From Ligula intestinalis (Eukaryota > Platyhelminthes > Cestoda > Diphyllobothriidea > Diphyllobothriidae), in NCBI GenBank assembly GCA_036362985.1, contig JAYGXS010000007.1, positions 9,841,388-9,905,387 of the forward strand: DNA of 64,000 nucleotides, read 5' to 3'. The notes beneath the pieces were generated by a model, which had not been told where the DNA came from, made no database searches, and saw only the letters and a list, made by a program, of their open reading frames with translations. Shown in pieces: positions 21,376 through 31,280 of the stretch (position 1 is its first letter; the number at the start of each line of letters is the position of its first letter). The translations under genes and the position numbers were made by a program.

Positions 21376-22870
21376 TCCCACGTGAAAACAAAAACTGGCC
21401 TGCGGTGACTGCAAATAACACTTTTTTTCGTTTTTTGTGTAAGTCCTTGCTCACAGGAGACACTGTCCAACTGTATAAGTCCCCCCTGGCTTCTGATTTG
21501 GAGAACCTTTTGTTGTGAACCTCGTTATATTTCGACACATCTATCACGCACGCTGTAGGAACATACATGCAGCTATATACTACTTATAATAAGCTAATAT
21601 TTTGAACGTTTCCTGTTCGATGGGCGAATCGCTATAAATTCCGCCTTTTTATCCGGCCTACTCTCAGTTTACTGTCCTGTCAGGATCGTAAATTTTCTCA
21701 AATTGTTATCCAACCTCCAAATTATACAAATATTTTCCGCTAACGCGTGCAGGCCATCTGAAAAAGACAGGCATATTAATGCACAGTTGCAGTAATGACC
21801 TGTGCCTAATTTTAGTCATGTGGTCTTTCGCTCTTCCAGGCTTAAATATGCAAGTGAATTCCGACGTCATTTGAGTCCATTGGTTGCTCTACATTTTTAT
21901 GCTGATGTAGTACTCCTGATAACTATCAACCGCTATCCCAGAAGTGTACATTCGTATGCCTGCCTGGCTCAGGCTTTTTATCTTGACTATTTACGCGCCA
22001 ACTTATATCCAAACCAATCACAACTCGACCTTCACACGCCGTCCTTGAGTTTCAGTTTTATGCCCCCCATGGTCACGCCCGCACTTACGACGGTAGCCTT
22101 CTCAGACAGGTGTCACGCAACACTGAGGGAAGCATTCCTCCCTACGGTCCGAAATGGCTGAGTGTGGAGAAGAAATAAAATCGTAGGCCGGAAAAAGTGG
22201 GGCGTTTGAAAGCATTGTCTCAGAAAAAACGAACGCATTTCCTCAGGCTTTTTTGACCGTATTCGAAATTCCGACTACTAACCGTTCGCAGTTAATTAAT
22301 AACCTTTACGAAAACCGCCATTTGCTTCTTTTATCCCTATTTAAAGACTTTAATAGAACTGGCAGGTGTCTGTTACTCTAGACGCTGCCATCCGTTCTTC
22401 ACTAATCATCGACACTTTCCCTTTTTTCACATAGGGAATTTAAAGCTTCTTTTCCCTGCTGAAAATTTGGAGATTGTATAAACAGCAACATTTAATGGAT
22501 CCATCAATTTTGAGAGCGCTCTTCAGTTGCCACCTCTCATTGCTTAACGTGAATTAACGTCAGAGCAAATAAACAATTGAATTCATACAGAAAAATCGAT
22601 ACAAAACAGCAAGGTCACTGTAAATGGCCAAGAGGCAATCGATAAAGTAGGAACTTTAAACGCTGTAGGCAGCAAAAACTGGTGAGAAAACATCCATGGC
22701 AAAATATAAAATGGGGAGGAGAATGGTTAAACATGGAGCCAGTGTTACCAAGGTAGAGTTAAATTCACTACATGCTCCAATTAGTACATATGTGTACATC
22801 GATCACATGCAGGGCACACATATGTACAGTTATCTACTAATCTATATCCCGATCAAAAACCGGCAAAATA
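21376..22870. other. Unassigned sequence
   Basis: I recognise no gene or repeat. A plus-strand ORF at 21802-22161 has no known motif. Confidence 0.4.
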
Positions 22871-22871
22871 T

Positions 22872-22945
22872 CGGGCCCGATAGCTCAGGGGTTAGGGCGT
22901 TCGCCCCTGACCAACGTTACGCTGGTTCAAATCTCGAATATGGCG
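22872..22945 (+). repeat. tRNA-like sequence (SINE head or tRNA pseudogene)
   Basis: GCCCGATAGCTCAGGGGTTA gives a good box A and D arm, and CTGGTTCAAATCTCG is a box B. Acceptor and T-stem pairing fail, so a working tRNA is unlikely. It lies just downstream of the PLE on the opposite strand. Confidence 0.45.
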
Positions 22946-23009
22946 GCAATTTCCGCGGCTACACTGGAGTTGGGTATCTGCATCTGATGAGACCTAATGA
23001 GGACGAAAT

Positions 23010-25013
23010 AGCTATCATGCAAGTCCCAACGTCTCTGCAGGTAACGCCTCAAAAACATGCTCCAATTGTTTACATAGGTCCGGTTTACGCCATTGTATGT
23101 AAGCTGCCTCCAGGTAGCGTAAGGTGCGAGTTGTTTGTGCCTCAAAAATACTCGGGAGGAGCTATAAGGGTCCACGGAATGGCCTGTATCTAGCAGTTGT
23201 TCAGTAATTGATTAGCGGGGAGTTCGTTTTTTTTGCCTAAACAACGAGCTAGGTAAGTGCTTCTTCGCTCTGGTGGCCAATCGCCTTTGCGTTCGCCCTA
23301 TGTACTTGCATCCGCAAGTGCCTTTGAATTCATAAACACTGTTTGAAGTGGCGTGCATCGGCAAGGCATCCTTCGCACGAAAAGTTTTGGCAAAAGCTTT
23401 TTAGGATTGCAAAGTAGTAGCTCAGCGGCATAATATGTCCTTTCAATGGCATAACGTAGTCGTCTCTTGATGGTATCGAAAAAGTTGTCACCCTTAAAGG
23501 GCAAATGTATGAAAGTGGGCTTCTGTGAAACTATCTGTTCCGTCGTTTTGGGCCGTAATGATTTGTTACATTTGTCTATAAACCGTGTTGGGTATCCACG
23601 CTTCTTTAGAGTTTATTTGAGGTAAGTTATTTCTGCTTCCAGTGTGTCCACAGAACAGATATTTCCCGTTCTCTGGAGGAGAGTGCATACCAAGTTTCGT
23701 TTCCATTGAATGGGCACAAAACTCAAATAATGCAAGTACTCTCCTTTCCACGTATTCTTATGGTAGACAGTTCGCGTAATAAAGCCATCTTCCTTTCTGG
23801 ACATGTAAATGTCGAGGAAAGTGAGCTGGATCTATCGTTCCTGTTCCATGTTTAATTTGATCTTAGGATGCAGGCTGTTCATTATAAACAATAATTGTTC
23901 ACCTTCCTTGATGTTGTCAACGATCGCAAGTCGAAATCTACGTATCTTCTGAACAGGGTTATTGTCTTTAACTTCGTGGATACTTTTTTTTCTAGATGGT
24001 CCATAAATGTGTCAGTAAAATTTGGTCCCAGGGGACTTACCATTGCTACTCCATCAATTTGTCCATATCAAATAGAAATTGCACATCTTTCGTACACTAT
24101 TTTACTATATCCCGAAATATTTAAGGGGATAGACGAGCTTCAGAAGAATATGTGCAAATGATTTCAATAGTTTCATCTAGTGACACGTTGGTGAATAATG
24201 ATTCAACGTCCAGAGAAATCATATATTTGTGTGAAATATTTTGATTCCTAATTTCATTGAAAAAATGGAAAGTGTCTCCTAATGTACAGACAGAAAATTT
24301 ATTGCGGATCGGTTTCAATTTTTCAACTAGCCAATGCGCTAGTCTGTGAAAGGGAGAATTGTACAGGGATAGAATAGGACGTAACGGAATATCCATTGTA
24401 AGAGTTTTAGGTAATCCGTATAGTCGTGGAATATAAGAACCTCTTGGTTTTAAGGATAGTGCTGTTTTGGTATTTATTAAATTATTATGCAACAGACGTT
24501 TGATAGTTTTTCAGGCAGAATCTTCTAATGCCTTGGGTTCTTCTTTGCCTTATGGTTCTTGACGAAATTTACTTGAACCATTTAAGATACCTTGTATCTT
24601 ATTAGCATAATCCTTACGACCGATAATGACAACACCATGCCCTTCGTCCGGTTTAGAAATTACTATTTCTTTGTGATGTTTTAACTCGGATAGAGCAAGC
24701 ATATGTTCCTTAGTTATGAGAGTGCGTTGTGATATTCGAGCTATTTTGTGCTGGTATGCGATATCCACAAATTTGGCTTTCATCCATCCCAAGTCATATT
24801 GGATCTGGGTATTTAGTCTGATAGTTGAGAGCTCAGGTCTTTAAATTGGGCTTCAATTTGAACTGGAATAATTCTGTTCTTTGGCACACAGAAATCTAGT
24901 CCTAATAAAAGCGCTTCTGTTTGCAATTGGTTTAGTTTAATGTCTGATAGATTCAAAATAACGTCGTCTGAGTTCAGGGTAAACATATCGTCCGTGGGCT
25001 TCGGCATTAACAA
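23010..25013 (-). mobile_element. Penelope-like element body, reverse transcriptase plus GIY-YIG (family b)
   Basis: The most complete PLE here reads on the minus strand over about 2 kb. The N-terminal part contains VILNLSDIKLNQLQTEALLL, typical of the region before PLE reverse transcriptases. ISKPDEGHGVVII lies near 24640, IPRLYGLPK and PLRPILSLYNSP near 24380-24440, ISLDVESLFTNVSLDETI near 24190, and QIDGVAMVSPLGPNF near 24030. The linker PFKGDNFFDTIKRRLRYAIE then leads to a GIY-YIG-like nuclease core at about 23290-23320 (CGCKYIGRTQRRLATRAKKH). The tail LLDTGHSVDP and YIQWRKPDLCKQLEHV follow to about 23010. Frames shift several times and stops occur, so it is inactive. Because it carries the endonuclease, it belongs to the canonical EN+ PLEs. 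Confidence 0.85.
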
Positions 25014-25966
25014 CCTACGCCATAACGCCCTTCAGGGAAGAGAGCATCTGCGTTAATGGCTAAGCCCAGAAACTAGGTAAAAGTGCTATTTCGTGTTTTT
25101 TATCAAAACAGTTTTTGCTTTTTTTAATTGCAGTTTCTGTTTTCTCAAGAGGAAAGCGAGCCCTGCGAGAAGGCATACATGTGACCATTTCTCAGACAAA
25201 TGTTAACAGCAGAGTGCCTGGAGTTTATTTAAGTTCTTTCACCTGAAAATATTTCTCCCTCCAACATGCCCTGAATGTTATTACCATTTTCCGTCGACTG
25301 TTTGCGAAATATCTTCCTTTTAGTTTGTTTCCTAGGAAATGTTTCTTGATTATTTAAGTATATATTTATTTGACTGATTTTCGTAGCTTATTTAAAAGCA
25401 GTCCGTGTGAACTGCTGTGGAATTTTCAGCTTTTCCTCAATCATTCATCTGACCTAAACAATGGTATAACCTAAATTCGAATCTTACACCTTCTCTACTT
25501 TTCCGCAGTTTTTTTTACTCTGCTGTTTGTTTAAAGTCTTCGAATCAGAAGCACCTACTGCCTTTTTATTTAACCCAATCAAAAGCCACTGACATTTTAT
25601 CTGAAGTTGAAACTCCGAACAGGGTATCTAACGCCGACTTAAGAGCTAGCGGGTTAGCGAACGGAGCTATCACAGTGTTGTAAGTTAATACAAGAAGATC
25701 CTCGCCCCTGTGATATGCACATCCGGTTCTGTGTGGAAAGGACGCCAGGTAGGGAAAATAGTATATTCTGCATCGATTTAGTTGAGGAGAGATTATACGA
25801 GGGGGCCAGAGGGCCGCGTCTGAAGAATGGGAGAGCATGATAGTCATCGCAACGTCGTCAAAGTAGTCATATATGAGTCAGCCACAGGGAGATGATTGGT
25901 CAGACCGGATTTGGGTGGGCAAATGCTGGTGCGTGTGTGCGCACGTGCTAGTAGACGTGAGAGGCG
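25014..25966. other. Unassigned sequence
   Basis: The sequence just upstream of the PLE N-terminal piece may still belong to its 5' region, but nothing diagnostic is visible. A small minus-strand ORF at 25566-25847 has no recognised domain. Confidence 0.35.
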
Positions 25967-25970
25967 GACG

Positions 25971-26410
25971 TGTAGTGGCCCTGTCTGTCCTTGTTAATTC
26001 TTGACGCCACAGACAAGGTCGCTCAGAGCTTAGGACCTCGCGTGCAAGCAACTATCCCACGTGCCTCGAGGCATGCGCAATCGAAACGGTGACCGCCACT
26101 GCTACCAGACGTGACCGACGCGCACATACTCCTCAGCGTGATCACGCGCTCAGGTTAGTCAGCGTTAGCCAACCTCAAGGTCGTGCACACACGCTAGTCT
26201 AGACATCAGCAACCCCATTGGCCCCAGGACAAAGCATTCACCGGTGATTTCAGATGCTCTAGTCACTCCGGACCCAACCCGAATAGGGAACGGACGCAAT
26301 AAACTCTTCCTTCTACTCTGGCCTTCCCAAGACTTCTCCCATCTCCTAAGGAACCAGGGTCTGAAAGATTGTAGGTGTAAGGGTTAAATGTCTCAGCCTT
26401 AACACCTATA
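25971..26410 (+). repeat. 5' LTR
   Basis: It begins TGTAGTGGCCCTGTCTGTCC and ends TTAACACCTATA. Compared with the 3' LTR it lacks about 55 bp around the CATTTATTCTCC block and carries a short extra piece (near ACAAGGTCGCTCAG). Otherwise the two are nearly identical, which suggests a fairly recent insertion with later indels. Confidence 0.85.
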
Positions 26411-26422
26411 ACTGGTGACCCC
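26411..26422 (+). promoter_or_regulatory. Putative primer-binding site
   Basis: CTGGTGACCCC begins one base after the 5' LTR. The TGGTGACCCC string is the usual primer-binding start in CsRn1-type Ty3 elements. Assignment to tRNA-Trp comes from knowledge of that group and was not tested. Confidence 0.6.
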
Positions 26423-26760
26423 AATCGTGAGATGAACACGCAAATAAACTGCTGATGTGGCCGAGCTCAATCATTGTCAGACCTCCCTCGCCTTCAACTG
26501 AATTTTTCCTGTGTCATCTCATTCGACCGCGAAATGCAGAATTTTATCACCGACACCCTGTCGTGAAGCCAGAGGGAGATGCTCAGTCGCTCACAGCCCA
26601 CGGACCTTAGGCTCTGGTCCCTTTCCCATCCCACGGAGCAGTTTCCCGCTATATAATATTAATATCATATTTTTATTATGCCAGTTTACAGGCAATTGTA
26701 AAGAGTTGGTAATGCACCTTTTGGGCGCCCTCCAACACCTCGAAGACCGGAAAAAACCTA

Positions 26761-26846
26761 AAACAAACTCCCTATGTTGCAGCCAGTATTGGTTTTGTTT
26801 CAGGTTTTTTGTTTTGTCAATACTGGGCGAGATAGGGAGTTTGTTT
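26761..26846. repeat. Hairpin with about 30-bp arms
   Basis: 26761-26791 (AAACAAACTCCCTAT ... CCAGTATTG) is inverted at 26818-26846 around a T-rich 26-nt spacer that contains TGTTTCAGGTTTTTTGTTTT. It lies between the LTR leader and the LINE 3' part. It may mark the end of an inserted element. Confidence 0.7.
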
Positions 26847-27110
26847 CCAGTGAACAAAACCTGCCTTCAAAGGTATGATACAAACGGAATAAATGTACAG
26901 TTTTAAGCTGAGTTGACTCATCAGCAGGAGAACTGTTTCATATCGTTTAAAAACATTAGTTCCAGACGGAGAGGGTTGGCACAAGAACATAGTGTTCACA
27001 GTCTTCCTTCAATGGTTGTCGGCAAAAGGTGCGCGCTATCGGCTGAAGGGTTAGCAGACTGCGAGCTGCTGCTTCAGCAGCATTATCTTCAGCATGAAGC
27101 CTGGCGGGGT

Positions 27111-28318
27111 TCAAAGTCCACGAACGCCATCAGAGTGAAAGAGAGATTCCATTGAGTCAGCACCCAAAATTCGTGAAAGTTGTCCTGAATGAAGAAAACT
27201 AGTTATAGCTCTCTTAAACATAGGGTAGTTTTGCTGGGTTTTAATACTTTTGGGCAGCTTATTCCAGATTGATATGGCATTTACTAAAATGAATTGCCGG
27301 TACTTAACTGTACGTGCCATAGGAAGAAATAAATATACGTCTCGATGACTGGCGCGTTGAGAGTGCTAAAGCTGCCTAAGAGGATTAAAGGTTTGACCAT
27401 TCAAAAGTTTAAACAGTAAAAATAGACCCTACTGCAATCGACGAAGCCACAGGGGATCCACTTTATAAGTTCGCACCTTTGTTGGTAGGCTAAGTTACGG
27501 TTTCTGTAGTGAAAACTCTTCTAGTGAAGAAGTGCTGCACCGATTCTATTTATTTCCGTTCACTAGTGCGCAGAAGACTGAATAGGGGCAAGCAGTATTC
27601 AGGACTAGGTCTCACGTACATATTATAAAGGCTAGTTCTAACCTTGATAGTCATAAAATTTCTAAGGATAAATCCGGTGGTTCGGCGTGCTTTCGAGACT
27701 ATCAGGGCACAGTGCTCTGAAAAATTGAGACTATACGAGTAGGATATGCCCAAATCCTTGATAACGCCTGGGACATTTAGTTCGTGGCCGTCAGTGCTTA
27801 ATTCCGGTTGATGATCGTCGCCAACAACCATAAAGGAACATTTGTGCCATGAAAGGGTGAGGCGCCATGTGCAACACCACTGGGCGAAGGCCTGAAGATC
27901 CTTTTTTATCAGCTCGAGCACGATGTTGCAATCTGCCGGTTTATATCGATAAGGGACTTTGAAATCATCAGCGTACATGAAGGGTCTGCCATACTGAAAA
28001 CAATCTGAAACGTCGTTGACAAACAGGCAAAATAGGAGCGGACCCAGTAGACTACCCTGTATAACTCCACTCCTCACATGCGTGGGGTTGGAGATAACAT
28101 TGGAAATTTTTACTCGTTGTGTGCGAGCATCCAAATAGGAAGATATGAAGTTCAGAGGCTTGCTACCTATGCCGAAGGAGGCTAGCTTCAGAAGGAGGAG
28201 GTTATGATCGACCCGATCAAAGGCCTCAGTAAAATCAAAAAAGACGCTATAAGTGGCAAAACCGCTGTCTCTAGATTGCAGCACATAATCAAAGAAAGAG
28301 AGCTGACAGGTGTCACAA
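27111..28318 (-). pseudogene. CR1/Jockey-like LINE reverse transcriptase, 5'-truncated (family C)
   Basis: The frame at 27550-28284 reads VFFDFTEAFDRVDHNLLL, SSYLDARTQRVKIS, VRSGVIQGSLLGPLLF, then FMYADDFKVP with the catalytic YADD at about 27961-27980. It continues with KDLGISYSYSLNF. After frameshifts, the C-terminal part resumes at 27111-27320 (VNAISIWNKLPKSIKT), which is the usual end of such proteins. The upstream edge near 28318 truncates the protein in the finger region, and no endonuclease or ORF1 remains. The catalytic residues are intact in this copy but the protein is broken. The insertion lies inside, and opposite to, the LTR element. Confidence 0.85.
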
Positions 28319-28792
28319 GATGAGTGCCAATACCCAGACCTTCATTCCAAACGCTCATCCTACTTCTACTGCCAACGGTGCCCCTCCTTTCTCTCAGCGA
28401 ACACTAACATGGCATACTGATTTGCCGTCGAAGTTCAAAGCAGCCAACCAACCTCCCTCCTACGTAATCGAGATGACCAATCTCCTACAAGATTACGATG
28501 CACGCGTAGTCTAGAACTTTCTTCCTACCACAGACTCAGTTGCCCACGAGGACGCGAGAAGACCTTTCCTCCTCCCAAACGGCACTGGCGGCACTACCCA
28601 GCATCTCACATGCCAGCCACAGAAGCTCATGCAGGCCACAACCGTCCCTTCAACCTGGCTCTCGAAAGCCAACCACACGAACACCAGCTGTTCGAACCCG
28701 GCCGTTGGTACGTACCTCCTTCCCTATCCTTTACTAAACTTCCTTCGTTCCATTTCTTTCATCAATGGACTTCGGTCTTTAAGGGGAGCACT
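28313..28792 (+). pseudogene. Decayed C-terminal end of LTR-element pol
   Basis: Frames here are rich in Pro, Ser and Thr and end RTPAVRTRPLVRTSFPILY, which resembles the R-T-R-S-G-R motif at the end of pol in several Ty3 lineages. Stops occur. Position between the LINE breakpoint and the purine tract of the 3' LTR supports the call. Homology was judged by eye and is weak. Confidence 0.4.
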
Positions 28793-29271
28793 TGTCATGG
28801 CCCTGACTGTCCCTGTTAACTCTTGACGCCACAGAGCTTAGGACCTCGCGTGCAAGCAACTATCCCACGTGCCTCGAGGCATGCGCAATCGAAACGGTGA
28901 CCGCCACTGCTACCAGACGTGACCGACGCGCACATACTCCTCAGCGTGATCACGCGCTCAGGTTAGTCAGCGTTAGCCAACCTCAAGGTCGTGCGCACAC
29001 GCTAGTCTAGACATCAGCAACCCCATTGACCCCAGGACAAAGCATTCACCGGTGATTTCAGATGCTCTAGTCACTCCGAACCAACCCGAATAGGGAACGG
29101 ACGCACTACCCCGCGAGTCATCATTCTCGCCATTTATTCTCCGATCCATTTTGTACACAATAAACTCTTCCTTCTACTCTGGCCTTCCCAAGACTTCTCC
29201 CATCTCCTAAGGAACCAGGGTCTGAAAGTTTGTAGGTGTTAGCGTTGACTGTCTCAGCCTTAACACCTATA
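28793..29271 (+). repeat. 3' LTR
   Basis: It begins TGTCATGGCCCTGACTGTCC and ends TTAACACCTATA. It includes the polyadenylation-type signal ACACAATAAACTC near 29155. A purine run AAGGGGAGCAC lies immediately upstream. Confidence 0.85.
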
Positions 29272-29306
29272 GACGTTGCGTGCGGATTAGGGGCACCACG
29301 AGTACC

Positions 29307-29681
29307 TGAAGTGGACTCTAGCAGCCACTTGGAAGCCAAGATTAGCCGCTGACGCATGGCGCCCCTGGCCTTCAAGGTGCGCGCGCGCACGCCAGCTTTC
29401 GCCCATCTCAAGGTCGCGCACGCCAGCTTTCGCCCATCTCAAGGTCGCGCCCGGCGTTATTGTAGACATCAGCTGCGTGATTGGCTATCGAAACAAAGCA
29501 TGCGCTGAAATTCCGGTGGTTACTGACGTTCTCCTTACACCGGACCCGACCCGTCTAGGGAACGGATGCATTAGCCCGCGAGTCAAACTTTCGCCTTAAC
29601 TCTTCTGTAACCAATATATTGTTCCTACTACTCTGGCCGGGAAGATCATAGCTGTTAGGGTTAACCGTACTAGCCTTAATA
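29307..29681 (+). mobile_element. Adjacent diverged LTR (copy C)
   Basis: It begins TGAAGTGGACTCTAGCAGCC and shares with the other LTRs GCTGACGCATGGCGCC, GTAGACATCAGC, ACAAAGCATGCGCTG and AACCGTACTAGCCTTA. It contains a perfect 31-bp tandem duplication. It lies 35 bp downstream of the 3' LTR and is older. Confidence 0.7.
29389..29450 (+). repeat. Perfect 31-bp tandem duplication inside an LTR
   Basis: 29389-29419 and 29420-29450 are identical, each starting ACGCCAGCTTTCGCCC and ending AAGGTCGCGC. The other LTR copies carry one unit. Confidence 0.9.
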
Positions 29682-30021
29682 GAAGCAATGTGCCCTCCTT
29701 CCATACTGAAGTTCGGGTAAAAAATAACTTGAATGGAAGAAGCTTAGTTCAATTGAGTGAATATGAAACGCACCGAAGATAGTCAATTCAAGTCAAATTT
29801 ATTAAAGTAAATATAGGCAACCGCCTTTGAACTCCCTCTTGGCAAACAGGATTTCAGAAATGCATCGGCATAGCAGAACATTCCAAAGAAGTCGTTGACA
29901 CAATTTCAGACGACTACTCGCTTGCTTCAAGTAAAATACTTACACCCAGATTACACGAGCCAGCAGTGTAACTGAGGAAGAAGAGCAGACAAGGAAAAAA
30001 CTCCGAAGGCTGGCTCATAAT
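29682..30021. other. Intergenic or 3' untranslated sequence
   Basis: If the minus-strand exon upstream is real, its 3' UTR would run here. The minus strand has TTTAATAAATTTG near 29795-29807, a polyadenylation-type signal. Otherwise nothing is seen. Confidence 0.35.
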
Positions 30022-30345
30022 TCAAAATGGAATGTCATTTGTGGTTTTCAGGAGAAAAACTGTCGCTCGTGAGGGAAGTATGTGAATTATAGGGGCATGA
30101 TGCTGATGTGAATGTTGATGGCAGCCATGGCGTCCATGACGAGTAATATCTACTTCCGAAGGACCATACGAGGAGGAGACCTCGGAGTTACGAGAACGTC
30201 CTGAAGAACCGGAGATGCGACCATGATAAGCCTTTGCTGTGCCAAGAGCCGAGGAACCCGCCACGTCGTCAGCAGTCGGTCGATACGAGAAAGAGTGTGA
30301 CAGGGACGCGTAGCCTAGGACCATAGGTGCGGTAGATGCGACCTC
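30022..30345 (-). CDS. Possible terminal coding exon, serine/histidine-rich (unrecognised)
   Basis: The open frame reads from about 30345 to a stop at 30022. It contains GYASLSHSFSYRPTADDVAG, then a Ser/Arg-rich run and a His-rich stretch (RHGRHGCHQHSHQHHAP). Wobble positions are strongly pyrimidine-rich and codon usage looks coding, unlike the surrounding sequence. Upstream on the minus strand, TGCCCTGATCGCATCTGAG could act as a weak splice acceptor, and an in-frame stop lies just before it, so an intron is required. A polyadenylation-type AATAAA follows about 220 nt downstream. I recognise no family. It could be the C-terminal tail of a membrane or transport protein, but that is speculation. 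It may also be chance. Confidence 0.4.
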   Translation of the reverse strand, partial: EVASTAPMVLGYASLSHSFSYRPTADDVAGSSALGTAKAYHGRISGSSGRSRNSEVSSSYGPSEVDITRHGRHGCHQHSHQHHAPIIHILPSRATVFLLKTTNDIPF

Positions 30346-30559
30346 AGATGCGATCAGGGCAAATCACATAGTGTGCAGAGACGTTGGAGCTAGACAATGT
30401 CTTAACGCATTTGGTTAAATACTAATAATAATACTACTTAAAAATTGCTAATTCTATATATTTATAGCATTTCAGTGTTTGGATCTAGAGCGCTTCAATT
30501 TTTAGATTCGGAAAACTTCAGTGATTGGATTTGGAGTACTTAATCGCGACGATAGTCAT
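30346..30559. other. Unassigned sequence
   Basis: Contains an AT-rich run near 30420-30470. If the exon is real, its intron would lie here. Confidence 0.35.
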
Positions 30560-31280
30560 TAACTCGGTATAAGTTTGCCTTAAAAAACATCCACGGAAAG
30601 AGACATGACAATATCCACAGGAAGGGCATTCCATGCCTGGATTTTCCTCGTAAAGAAAAAGAATTTTCTTGCGTCGAGTTTTGCTCCAGTCACACGTAAT
30701 TTGAGGGGGTGTCCTCGCAGCCTAGAGGTGGTAGCCCGCTGAAGGAAGTCATTTGTTTGTAGGCAGCAATCCTGACCACGCATCATGCGAAATGCCTGGA
30801 TTAGGTCCCCACGTAGCTGCCTGTAATCGAGAGGAAACAAGTCAAGATTTACCAATCGGGTCTCATAAAGGAGGATCCGTTGGCCTCGTACTAATTTTGT
30901 TGCACGCCTTTGTACCCTTTCGAGGGTTTTTCAGTCTTTGGCTGTCCAAGGTCTCCAGTCTTGGATGGCAAATTCCAGTTGAAATCGCACAAACGAGCCG
31001 AATACCTTGCCAAATAAAAATTTATCAAACATAGTAAAGGCGTGCTTGATTAGATACAAGCTCGACATTGCGGATTTAGCCACTTTCAGGCAGTGGAGTG
31101 ATGGCTTCAGTGAAGGCGTGACCAACACCCCCAGGTCTTTCTGAGCTTCTACCCCTGGTAGCGGCATGTGATTCAGGTAATACACCCTCCGAGGCGTAGT
31201 GCTGGTTCTGCCAAAGCGCATTAGGTTGCATTTGGCCACATTGAATGGCATTAGCCAAAGGGTCGACCAGTGTAAAGCAT
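30560..31280 (-). pseudogene. 5'-truncated LINE (family A), C-terminal reverse-transcriptase part
   Basis: The frame at 30931-31251 reads LMPFNVAKCNLMRFGR, GVEAQKDLGVLVTPSLKPSL and AKSAMSSLYLIKHAF. After a break, 30580-30855 reads [19 protein letters not shown] and [13 protein letters not shown]. It is collinear with the LINE at 37290-41430 (LLPFNENKCSILRVGRP, QKDLGVWISTSLKPSLHYAK, LDLFPFSYRQLRGELIQAF). It lacks the catalytic aspartates, which would lie upstream. The 3' end differs from the other copy by a frameshift after the S-V-D motif. Confidence 0.8.

Larger units (their letters stand above)
25967..29275 (+). mobile_element. LTR retrotransposon remnant (Ty3/CsRn1-like) with nested LINE
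   Basis: Two LTRs (25971-26410 and 28793-29271) lie in direct orientation and are flanked by the same 4 bp, GACG (25967-25970 and 29272-29275). This indicates one insertion event. Directly after the 5' LTR, CTGGTGACCCC fits a tRNA-primed start site of the kind used by the CsRn1 group (a tRNA-Trp type site from general knowledge). A purine-rich run, AAGGGGAGCAC, precedes the 3' LTR. The interior keeps only a leader, a decayed end of pol and a reverse-oriented CR1-like LINE insertion (about 26650-28318). Gag, protease, most of pol and any envelope gene are absent. Confidence 0.8.

Noticed and set aside
22872..22945. Functional tRNA gene
   Set aside because: Box A and box B are present but the acceptor and T stems do not pair.
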